The notes under the pieces: generated by a model | The model's input: only the letters and a program-made list of their open reading frames with translations | Databases searched by the model: none | Told to the model about the DNA's origin: nothing | Program-made: the position numbers and the translations under genes | Origin: JAXGPP01 sp040766885 | GTDB taxonomy: Bacteria > Planctomycetota > Planctomycetia > Pirellulales > Thermoguttaceae | Reading direction: 5' to 3' | Length of the DNA stretch: 64,000 bases | NCBI GenBank assembly: GCA_040766885.1 | Contig: JAXGPP010000030.1 | Location: forward strand, 13,076-77,075 | Shown: in pieces, positions 34,948 through 42,431 of the stretch | Layout: every line of letters begins with the position of its first letter | Position numbering within the stretch: position 1 is the stretch's first letter

Positions 34948-36024
34948 ATGAGAAGAACGAGTCAATCTCTAGCAGCGATTGTGCTGACGGCCGGAATGGC
35001 TGCTGGTCAGCTGTCGGTTGGGCAGGATGCATCTGGCGGCGCGGCGGCAGGTGCGCAGGGCGCGCCGGCGACTCAGTTGCCGCCGCAGGTGGCTCCGCCC
35101 TCCGGACAGCTACCCACGAGCGGCGTCAATCCGCCACAGACCGCCGCCGGAAACAACGGCCGAGGTGCGGCAGGCGGCAACTTCGTGCCGGGAATCGATG
35201 TGCCGACGGTGCCGGGCGCACCGGGCACGCCGGTGATGGATCCGACCGGTGGTTTGGGGTTGCCGCCTTCTGACCAGTTCCTGCCGAACAATGAGTCGCC
35301 GACCAGCAATCCGATGTCGGCGGTGGGCAACGCGATTCACCCACCATCCATTCGCGCCGCTCAACAACGAGCGGCACAGTCCGCGGGTCAGGGGTCGGGC
35401 TCCGGCAGTAGCGGTACGGGAAGCGGCCTGGGTTCGCTTGGCAGCGGCTTCATCTCTGGCGGAGGAGGAGGGTGGGGTGCTCCCCTACCGCCGTACGCTG
35501 CCTATGGCCACGGCCTGGCCGACATGATTCGCAGCAGCGGGTATGCAAGCCTGATGGGTTCGGAGGCGCTCAAGACGGCCACCGAAGCCCAGGCCCAGGA
35601 CATCCGCAATCGCGAACATTGGGCGCGCGCGTTCATGCAGGCGCGGGTGATGAATAACGAGTACCGCGCGGCGCTTGAGGGGCCGCGGCCGACGGAAGAG
35701 GATTTCATCCGCTACGCTCAAGCCGGGCGGCCTGAACGCCTCAGCCCAAGCGAATTGGACACCATCAGCGGCCGGATCCACTGGCCCGTTTTGCTGGAGG
35801 ATGAGAAGTTCCAGCCGCATCGCCAGGAACTCGAAAGGCTGTTCGCCTACCGCGCGAATGTGGGCGGTCTTGATCGCGACGCTTACCTCGCGATCGACCG
35901 TCTCACCGACGTGATGAACCAACTGCTGCTCACCGATATCGATGATGTGCCGCCGCAGGATTACGTCAAGTCGAAACGGTTCCTCGAGAGCCTGGCGTAC
36001 GAAGCCCAGTTGCCGTCTAGCTGA
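34948..36024 (+). CDS. Secreted protein with low-complexity Gly/Pro region
   Basis: A 358-residue protein with a signal peptide (MRRTSQSLAAIVLTAGMAAG). Residues ~25-180 are low complexity, rich in Gly, Ala, Pro, Gln and Ser (ASGGAAAGAQGAPATQLPPQ; GSGSGSSGTGSGLGSLGSGF). A helical C-terminal domain (~190-358) starts YGHGLADMIRSSGYASLMGS and includes RNREHWARAFMQARVMNNEY and MNQLLLTDIDDVPPQDYVKS. No known family recognised. The low-complexity part may span the cell envelope or be disordered. It is divergent from the HEAT gene. Confidence 0.7.
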   Translation: MRRTSQSLAAIVLTAGMAAGQLSVGQDASGGAAAGAQGAPATQLPPQVAPPSGQLPTSGVNPPQTAAGNNGRGAAGGNFVPGIDVPTVPGAPGTPVMDPTGGLGLPPSDQFLPNNESPTSNPMSAVGNAIHPPSIRAAQQRAAQSAGQGSGSGSSGTGSGLGSLGSGFISGGGGGWGAPLPPYAAYGHGLADMIRSSGYASLMGSEALKTATEAQAQDIRNREHWARAFMQARVMNNEYRAALEGPRPTEEDFIRYAQAGRPERLSPSELDTISGRIHWPVLLEDEKFQPHRQELERLFAYRANVGGLDRDAYLAIDRLTDVMNQLLLTDIDDVPPQDYVKSKRFLESLAYEAQLPSS

Positions 36025-36404
36025 CGAGCCACTGCCAAGACGATGCTCGGCACTTGACGGGCATCGTCGTCCTGGCAGTACGCTCGCTCATACTCAAGGA
36101 CTGTACAGGTAAAGACCTTCGCAGCGCACGATGGGATCGCTGATTGCGGCGCCGGACTCAAGGGCCGGACTCTGGGCCGCTTTCAAGGACTGCAGTGCGG
36201 CACTCGTGATGATCGGCGGAGTCTTGGGCTGGTTCATGAAGGGTCGTCTGGCAGTGGTTTCGGCGAGCATGGGGGGCGGTCGTTCTCGCTCTATGGTTCG
36301 CGATTGAAACCGGCGGCGCATGCGATTGCGAAGTCCAATCGCCACGCTCGTCATGGAGACGGTCGGACGACGCCTGGATCTGTTCTTCCTCGGCGGCCAA
36401 CTCG

Positions 36405-36588
36405 CAGTACCGCCCAACTGGCGGCTGCGAGCCTGATCGACGCGATAGAATCTCTCGAGAAGCCGCGGCAGGTGCTTAGGCCGATACCTCACCCTTCATC
36501 TTCGACCGTGATCGAGCCCGCTTGCCCGTCACACGTCACGGCAATCGATACAGTGGAACCAGCCTGGCTGCGGAAGTCGACGCGGGTG
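36405..36588 (-). pseudogene. Remnant of a histidine kinase ATPase domain
   Basis: On the minus strand, one frame reads AGSTVSIAVTCDGQAGSITV then EDEG, a stop, and GIG. The next frame reads KHLPRLLERFYRVDQARSRQ then LGGT. Joined, these match the N-G1-F-G2 part of bacterial histidine kinases (VEDxGxGI, the LFERFYR segment and GGTG). Only this central part survives; no dimerisation domain, N box or receiver is found nearby. It is a decayed fragment, disrupted by a stop codon and a frameshift, located just downstream of the ceramidase gene. Confidence 0.7.
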
Positions 36589-36599
36589 CGCGAGAGGCT

Positions 36600-37886
36600 T
36601 TATTTCAGGCTGGAGAGCATCCGCAGCGATTCTCTGACGAGGATTTCGGCAGCCTCGGGGGCAAATCGGGTGCTGTCGATCTCGTAGCCTCCTTCCGCGT
36701 ACAAGTGCTTCGGCGGCAGATAGCCGGCGCGGCCGTTGCAGTGGGTAATCAGGAACGTGTGCTCGAACGGAGAGCCAGCTTTGATCTCCATGCCCACTTC
36801 CGTGAGGAGTTCACAGCCCACGCCGACGATGCCGACGTCGCCGATCCTGGCCACTGTAACGTTGAGCGGTCTTGTCGGCGGAGCGTCGTCCTCCCCTTCT
36901 CGCTGGCGGGCGGGCAGTTCAAGTGTCGCCAGTTCCGAGGCGATCGGGCCACCCGGCGAAAGCCGGTCAATGCTCCGGAAGGTGTGCACCACCTCTTCGC
37001 CCAGCAGGGTTCCCAAAAGCACCGTTTCGGGAACCCAACCATCGGCGGTATCGAATGATGGCCGCACTCGGTACCAAGGATCGATGTCGCCCGAAGCGCC
37101 CGCGAAGACGGGTGCGGTGACGTCGGGGCCGAGGACCTTCTCGACGAATTGCGCGGCGAGACCTAACACGTCGCTGCTGATCTGGAGGTTTTTGGGGCCG
37201 AGCGACGTGGCGTGCGTCGCGTAGTCGAACAGGGCGGCTACCGGCTTGCCGTCGGGCCTGGCGAGTTTCATCACCAGCACCTCTTTGTCGGTCGGCCCGT
37301 AGGGATTGCGGCCGAGCCGGATCGACCCGTCGGGCTGCTTCTCGCGGCGGTTGGAGCCGACGGGGCTGTGGCCGCGGCCGATTCCCATTTCGACCGGCCC
37401 CATGGCCTCCAGCGCGCGGCCGACTCCGTCGAGCAGCTTAGCCTGCAGGTTCCTGGTGTACTCGACGTTGTTCGGATGCCCGTCGGCACTCAACGTGGGA
37501 GTCGGCGCGCTATGGGTGTGCGTGCCGGTAAGCAGGATCTCGCCCGGCTTGAGCTGGTACTGCTGGCAGATGGCGTCGCGAATCGGCTCGTACGTATCGT
37601 AGTAGCCGATGAGGTCGGTTGAGACGAGCACCAACCGCTCGTCGCCGCTTTGGAAGGCCACGATGCGGGCGTAGAGCGGATCGTGGACGCCGGTGGACTC
37701 CTCCTTGCGCCCGGCGTAGCCCGACATGCGGACCGGTTTGTCGGGCGTGATGTCGAGCTTCACGATGCCTGCCTTGAGGGCATCGCCCCCCGGTGCCGCA
37801 TCTGCCGTCGATTGGGCCGATGCGGGAACGACGAGGGCGAGAACTGCCACGATCACACCAGCGAACAGGCGAAGACGGCGTGCCAT
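36600..37886 (-). CDS. Secreted neutral/alkaline ceramidase-type protein
   Basis: A 428-residue protein with a signal peptide (LFAGVIVAVLALVVPASAQS). The mature part begins AGIVKLDITPDKPVRMSGYA, continues VHDPLYARIVAF and VLVSTDLIGY, and contains the zinc site GTHTHSAPTP (HxH motif), all typical of the neutral/alkaline nonlysosomal ceramidase N-terminal domain. Other expected residues include DYATHATSLGPKN and the segment around FAGASGDIDPW. The family splits N-acylsphingosines, but many bacterial members of about 430 residues lack the C-terminal domain and have unknown substrates. A truncated homologue lies at 16050-16310. The gene is isolated. Confidence 0.85.
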   Translation of the reverse strand: MARRLRLFAGVIVAVLALVVPASAQSTADAAPGGDALKAGIVKLDITPDKPVRMSGYAGRKEESTGVHDPLYARIVAFQSGDERLVLVSTDLIGYYDTYEPIRDAICQQYQLKPGEILLTGTHTHSAPTPTLSADGHPNNVEYTRNLQAKLLDGVGRALEAMGPVEMGIGRGHSPVGSNRREKQPDGSIRLGRNPYGPTDKEVLVMKLARPDGKPVAALFDYATHATSLGPKNLQISSDVLGLAAQFVEKVLGPDVTAPVFAGASGDIDPWYRVRPSFDTADGWVPETVLLGTLLGEEVVHTFRSIDRLSPGGPIASELATLELPARQREGEDDAPPTRPLNVTVARIGDVGIVGVGCELLTEVGMEIKAGSPFEHTFLITHCNGRAGYLPPKHLYAEGGYEIDSTRFAPEAAEILVRESLRMLSSLK

Positions 37887-37958
37887 TTGCGCACCCCTTT
37901 CAAGCCTCGAGTTCAGAAACCTGTTAGATTGATACCGGCTTACACTGATACTTGGCGA

Positions 37959-38834
37959 CTATTCCCTCACGCTGGGTTGATCCGGGCCGGGGAAATCGGC
38001 GGGCACCTCTTGCGTGACGTCGCCGGTGGCGGCCCACTCGACACAGCGCTGGAACGTGGCAATGAACGCGACGCTCTTGAGTTCCTTGGCCGTATGCCCG
38101 AGCGCATTCTGGACCACGCGGCCCTTACCGTACTCGATGGTGAAGAGCAGCGGTTCGTGTTCGCCCGCACCACCGCCTTCCTTGGTGGCGAAAGCCGTGG
38201 CCAGAACGGTGAGGCTTTCACCGGGCCCTCGGAGCCAGCCGTAGAGTTCATCCGGCACGTGCGCGAAGCGCGGCGGCAGGCCCTTGGTGATCGGATGGTT
38301 GGGTTCGCGGACGTCGAGCGCGAAGGGCTGCATCGGGCCGTGTTTGCCGGTGGGGCCCGGGATATCGTCGCGGACGATCTTGCCGTCGCGCCACCGCAGG
38401 TACGGGCCGGCCGTCTGGTCGCGCTTGCCCCAGCCGCCGAGTCCCTGCATCTGGTTGTATTCCTTCCAATTGGGGAAGGCGGAGAGGGCGAAGTGGTAGA
38501 TCACCAGGCCGCCGCCACCGTGGACGTAATCCACGAGGGCCGTTTTCGTTTCTTCCGGCCATTCGTCGCCGGCATAGTTGCTGACGACGACGTCATAGTC
38601 GGCGAAGCGGGGCTTGAAGCCGCTCATGTCGGCCCCCTTGGGGGGCGACGTCGCCACGTCGACCGTGAACAGGTTTGTATCTTCCAGGATACGCCACAGC
38701 ACCGGGGTGGTGCCCTTCCAGTCGTGGCCGTTCTGGCCGGCGACAATCAGGGCCTTGTAAGGGGGCGCGGCCACCGCGACGGCGGCGAGCGTGATCCAGG
38801 CAGCGAGCACCGGCAGCAAGCGTTGGCAGAGCAT
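37959..38834 (-). CDS. Secreted ThuA-like protein
   Basis: A 291-residue protein with a signal peptide (LCQRLLPVLAAWITLAAVAV). The fold is the glutamine-amidotransferase-like ThuA domain: KALIVAGQNGHDWKGTTPVL, FADYDVVVSNYAGDEWPEET, DYVHGGGGLVIYHFALSAF, and PDELYGWLRGPGESLTVLAT. ThuA proteins are linked to trehalose and other sugar utilisation, and recent studies connect relatives with 3-keto-sugar chemistry; the exact reaction here is not readable. In planctomycetes they often accompany cytochromes and Gfo/Idh/MocA proteins, and a degenerate cytochrome gene lies 212 bases upstream on the same strand. Confidence 0.85.
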   Translation of the reverse strand: MLCQRLLPVLAAWITLAAVAVAAPPYKALIVAGQNGHDWKGTTPVLWRILEDTNLFTVDVATSPPKGADMSGFKPRFADYDVVVSNYAGDEWPEETKTALVDYVHGGGGLVIYHFALSAFPNWKEYNQMQGLGGWGKRDQTAGPYLRWRDGKIVRDDIPGPTGKHGPMQPFALDVREPNHPITKGLPPRFAHVPDELYGWLRGPGESLTVLATAFATKEGGGAGEHEPLLFTIEYGKGRVVQNALGHTAKELKSVAFIATFQRCVEWAATGDVTQEVPADFPGPDQPSVRE

Positions 38835-39046
38835 CGAAGTGATCTCCTTGGTCGAAAGGATATCGAGGTGGAGAGTCTATCCGGAACTGCCGGCGTCAGC
38901 GGCCAGTCCGAACCGCCGCGCAAACGCTTGCGTCAGCGGCACTCGCGCGGGGCGCGGTCCCATTATCACCGGGCCGCCGCCGCCGAGCAACGGCCGCCGG
39001 ACGGCGGGAGCGGGGGCGCCAGACGCTGAAATGTTCCGGCGGGGTG

Positions 39047-39441
39047 TTATTGGGCGGGAGGTTCGGCGTTGTACTCTCCGAGGCGGTCAGACTTAGGGAG
39101 GTGTTCCTTGAGATCGAAGTGGGGGCGCGGCTGCGAATTGATGTAGGCCGCCAGGTCGAGGGCCTGCTTGTCGGACAGATAGGGATCGCCGAGCGGCATC
39201 GCCACCTTCAACCAGGCGGCGAGTTTGTTGTTCTGGTTGAGTCCCGCTCCGTCGTTGAAGGACTTCGGACCCCAGACCGGAGGTCCATCTTCCGTTCCTT
39301 GTCCCTGTTCACCATTGGGAGTTTCTCCGGGGCGCGAAGTGCCGCGGCCGGCTGATCCGCCACGTTGAGATCTGCCGTTGCGGCAACGGCCAGAATGAAG
39401 ATCAGGCACGCTGCGGCGCCTCGAGTGACATGTAATCGCAT
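39047..39441 (-). pseudogene. Decayed c-type cytochrome without heme motif
   Basis: The start at 39441 gives a signal peptide (GAAACLIFILAVAATADLNV). In another frame the 3' part reads GTEDGPPVWGPKSFNDGAGL, LAAWLKVAMPLGDPYLSDKQ and ALDLAAYINSQPRPHF. That is the C-terminal two thirds of a monoheme cytochrome of the SoxA/c551-like type, including the methionine-ligand region (KVAMPLG). The CxxCH heme-binding motif, expected just before GETPNG, is missing and the frame is shifted. A small deletion that removed the mature N-terminus explains both facts. It lies 212 bases from the ThuA gene. Confidence 0.65.
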
Positions 39442-39780
39442 GATTTGACCTCCTACGGGCCAGCGAGCAACGTGAGCATGAACGGCCGACAGGGCCCGCC
39501 TTGCGGGCGAGATGGTACGTTGTTGCATCGATGCGCAACAATAACTGAGGAGGAGCGTCGCTGCCAAGAGTCGGTGGATCGGCTGGCGGCACTGATCTGT
39601 TCGCCAGCAGCGCTCCCGCCGGATTGCCCTCCCTCTCTTCAACGGGGCATCGAGGAAATCCGGCAGCGTCTGCTCGGAACATAGCAGGTCGCTCTGCCGT
39701 GGCCGCCCCTGCGGTGGCTGGGTATGATGGGTGGCGGCCGGCTGGCCTGTCGGCGGCGGCCCCAGCAACGGAGACCCATC
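39442..39780. other. Intergenic region between divergent genes
   Basis: A 339-base spacer. It contains the -10-like TATGAT at 39723-39728 for the downstream plus-strand gene. Open frames inside it lack any recognisable motif and overlap the cytochrome remnant only at its edge. Nothing else is seen. Confidence 0.4.
39723..39728 (+). promoter_or_regulatory. Possible -10 element (TATGAT)
   Basis: TATGAT in gggTATGATggg, 52 bases before the ATG at 39781. The -35 region is GC-rich and not convincing. Confidence 0.35.
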
Positions 39781-40728
39781 ATGACTCGCAGTGCGCAAGA
39801 CAACCCCCGCCCCAGCCGCCGCCAAATCCTCGCCGGAGCCGCCGCGCTGGCCGGAACCGCCCTGTTCCAGTCGTTTGCGGCGGCCGCCGAGCCGACCGCG
39901 CCTTCCATCCCCACACCGGCCAACGTGCCGGGCGAGGACTATCGCGCCCAGGGTGGTCGCATCCGCCATTCGGTCATGGCTTGGTGCTATGAGAAGGTCC
40001 CCACCGACAAGCTTATCGCCGCCTGCGCCCGTATGGGCCTGTCGGCGATGGAGGGGATCGACAAGCAGCACTACCCGGCGATCAAGGCGGCGGGAATGGG
40101 CATCTCGCTGGTGGGGAGCCACGGATTTACCCGCGGGCCGCTCGATCCGGCCAACCGCGAGCTTTGCCTGAAGAGCCTCCGCGACGGCATCGACCTGGCC
40201 GCCTCGGTCGGCGCGCCGGGCGTGATCACCTTCACCGGCATGCGCGTTCCGGGCGTCAGCGACCAGCAGGCGATCGCCAATTGCGTCGAATGCTGGAAAT
40301 CGGTCATCGGCTATGCGGAAGAGAAGCAGGTGAACCTCTGCCTCGAACATCTCAACACCCGGGATGACACGCATCCGATGAAGGGGCATCCGGGTTACTT
40401 CGGCGACGACGTCGAGTTGTGCATCGATCTCATCAAGCAGGTCGATTCGCCGCGGATGAAGCTCCTGTTCGACATCTACCACGTGCAGGTGATGAACGGC
40501 GACGTGATCCGCCGCATCCGGCAGTACAAGGACTACATCGGCCACATTCACACCGCGGGCGTGCCCGGTCGCAACGAGATCGACGAGACCCAGGAGGTCA
40601 ACTATCCGGCGGTGATGCGGGCGCTGGTCGACGTGGGCTACAAGGGCTACGTAGCCCACGAGTTCATCCCCACCTGGTCCGATCCACTGGCTTCGTTGCG
40701 CCACGGCGTGCGCGTCTGCGACGTATAG
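39781..40728 (+). CDS. Tat-exported xylose-isomerase-like TIM-barrel protein
   Basis: A 315-residue protein with a twin-arginine signal (RPSRRQILAGAAALAGTALF). The body is the hydroxypyruvate isomerase / AP-endonuclease-2-like TIM barrel: RIRHSVMAWCYEKVPTDKLI, MGISLVGSHGF, VNLCLEHLNTRDDTHPMKGH, VDSPRMKLLFDIYHVQVMNG, YIGHIHTAGVPGRNEID and KGYVAHEFIPTWSD. Glu in LCLEHLN, Asp in LFDIYH, His in HIHTAG and Glu in AHEFIP are the usual metal ligands. Such enzymes isomerise or epimerise keto sugars; periplasmic forms beside Gfo/Idh/MocA oxidoreductases suggest sugar oxidation pathways. It is followed 23 bases later by an FAD oxidoreductase gene. Confidence 0.88.
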   Translation: MTRSAQDNPRPSRRQILAGAAALAGTALFQSFAAAAEPTAPSIPTPANVPGEDYRAQGGRIRHSVMAWCYEKVPTDKLIAACARMGLSAMEGIDKQHYPAIKAAGMGISLVGSHGFTRGPLDPANRELCLKSLRDGIDLAASVGAPGVITFTGMRVPGVSDQQAIANCVECWKSVIGYAEEKQVNLCLEHLNTRDDTHPMKGHPGYFGDDVELCIDLIKQVDSPRMKLLFDIYHVQVMNGDVIRRIRQYKDYIGHIHTAGVPGRNEIDETQEVNYPAVMRALVDVGYKGYVAHEFIPTWSDPLASLRHGVRVCDV

Positions 40729-40751
40729 CCGAGCAGGCGGAGGAGAGTGCC

Positions 40752-42362
40752 ATGAAGCGGCGCGAGTTCCTGGCGGTGACCGGCGGCGCGGCGCTGGCCG
40801 CGGCGTTACCCGGCCGGGCGGCGGAGGAAGCGGCGGTCGACGTCTGCGTGTACGGCGGCACGGCAGCGGGCGTGATGGCCGCCGTGGCCGCGGCCCGCGA
40901 GGGTTGCCGCGTGGCGATCGTCGAGCCAGGCCGCTGGCTGGGCGGAATGACCGGCGGTGGCCTGTCGCACATCGACTGGGGCCGCGCTGAGGCGGTCGGC
41001 GGTTCCACGGCCACGATCCTCAAGGACGGTGTCACGGATCCGGAGTACCGCCGCGCGTTTCTCAACCTCGTCAAAGAACACTCGATCGAGGTGGTTTACG
41101 AACATCGCGTGGCGTCGGTGAATCGCCAGGGGGCGTCCATCAGCTCGCTGGTGCTCGACCACGCCCCGCCCGACCGCTGCGGTGGTCCCGCCGAAAATGC
41201 GCTCGCGCCGGCGGCGGCAACGCTCGCCGCCAGACTCTTCATCGACTGCTCGTACGAAGGCGATGTGATGGCCCGCGCAGGCGTCTCGTACACGTACGGG
41301 CGTGAGTCGACCGACGAGTACGGCGAGTCGCTGGCTGGCGTGCGGCCGAACCTCGCCGTGTATCCGATCGATCCATACGTTACGCCGGGCGACCAGAAGA
41401 GCGGGCTCGTGCCGCTGGTTCAGGATCGCACGATGGGACCGGTCGGTAGCGCCGACCGGCTCACCATGGGCTACGGCTTTCGCTGGAAGTTCTCCACGGC
41501 CGCCGACCGCCTGCCGATCGACCCGCCGGAGAACTACGACCCGCGGACCTATGAGCTTTATCGCCGCGGCTTCCAGACCGGTGCCAACATGGCGCTGGGG
41601 CGGCGGATGCGGAAGCTGGGGCTGTTCGAGCCCGAGGGCGGTCACATCTACTCCATGGGCGCCGGGAACCTGGCCCGCGCCCTCTGGGCGCCGACCGTCT
41701 ACGGGTGCAACGCCGAGTACCCCGACGGCGACTACGCGACCCGGTCGCGGATCTGGAAGTTTCACCAGGACTTCCTGCGCGGGATTACTCACTTCCTGCG
41801 GACCGATCCCGCGGCGCCGCCGAGGATGAAGCAAGAGGCCGACCGCATCGGATTCGCGCCCGGCGTCTTCGACGACACGGCCGGGTGGCCGCACCAGATG
41901 TACGTTCGCGAGGCGCGGCGGATGAAGTCGGCCTATGTCGTCACGCAGAAGGACCTCGCCGGCGAGACCGACCCCGAAGACTCGGTGGGCCTGGCGTCGT
42001 ACGGCGTCGACGACTGGCCCTACGCAACGTTTCCCCACGAGGGAGGCGTGGCGCTGCAGGGCGGCTTCTTTTCCATGCTCTACCTCACCGAGCGGCACAA
42101 AGGAATCTACAAGGTCCCCTACCAAGCGATCACGCCGCGCAGGGACGAATGTTCCAATCTGCTCGTGCCGGTCTGCTGCTCGGCGAGCCACATTGCCATG
42201 ACCTCGATCCGCATGGAACCGGTGTGGATGATTTTGGCCGAGTCGGCCGGCGTCGCCGCGGCGACGGCAGTCCGTCGAGGCCAGGCGGTGCAGGACATCG
42301 ACTACGAGACCCTGCGTGCAAGGCTCCTCGCCCTGGGCCAAAGACTGGAGCGACCGGTGTGA
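40752..42362 (+). CDS. FAD-dependent oxidoreductase, Tat-exported
   Basis: A 536-residue protein with a leader of Tat type (MKRREFLAVTGGAALAAALP). The mature part begins with an FAD-binding Rossmann motif, DVCVYGGTAAGVMAAVAAAR, then VAIVEPGRWLGGMTGGGLSH, the pattern of the FAD_oxidored family. FIDCSYEGDVMARAGVSYTY and NLLVPVCCSASHIAMTSIRM, followed by MEPVWMILAESAGVAAATAV near the C-terminus, complete the typical arrangement. These proteins are common in planctomycetes; most have unknown substrates, presumably sugars or related hydroxy compounds. The start (ATG 40752) follows a GGAGGAG-type site, and the gene is probably co-transcribed with the upstream isomerase-like gene. Confidence 0.85.
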   Translation: MKRREFLAVTGGAALAAALPGRAAEEAAVDVCVYGGTAAGVMAAVAAAREGCRVAIVEPGRWLGGMTGGGLSHIDWGRAEAVGGSTATILKDGVTDPEYRRAFLNLVKEHSIEVVYEHRVASVNRQGASISSLVLDHAPPDRCGGPAENALAPAAATLAARLFIDCSYEGDVMARAGVSYTYGRESTDEYGESLAGVRPNLAVYPIDPYVTPGDQKSGLVPLVQDRTMGPVGSADRLTMGYGFRWKFSTAADRLPIDPPENYDPRTYELYRRGFQTGANMALGRRMRKLGLFEPEGGHIYSMGAGNLARALWAPTVYGCNAEYPDGDYATRSRIWKFHQDFLRGITHFLRTDPAAPPRMKQEADRIGFAPGVFDDTAGWPHQMYVREARRMKSAYVVTQKDLAGETDPEDSVGLASYGVDDWPYATFPHEGGVALQGGFFSMLYLTERHKGIYKVPYQAITPRRDECSNLLVPVCCSASHIAMTSIRMEPVWMILAESAGVAAATAVRRGQAVQDIDYETLRARLLALGQRLERPV

Positions 42363-42431
42363 ACGCCTCCGATGCGGCCGGCGTGCCGCCTTCCGGACCG
42401 TCAATACGATGGGACTTCCTGGAGCATAACC

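Noticed and set aside
36130..36306. Plus-strand 58-codon ORF with a hydrophobic stretch (ALVMIGGVLGWFMKGR)
   Set aside because: No ribosome site, no conserved context, and the surrounding DNA is decayed kinase and spacer; kept out as unsupported.
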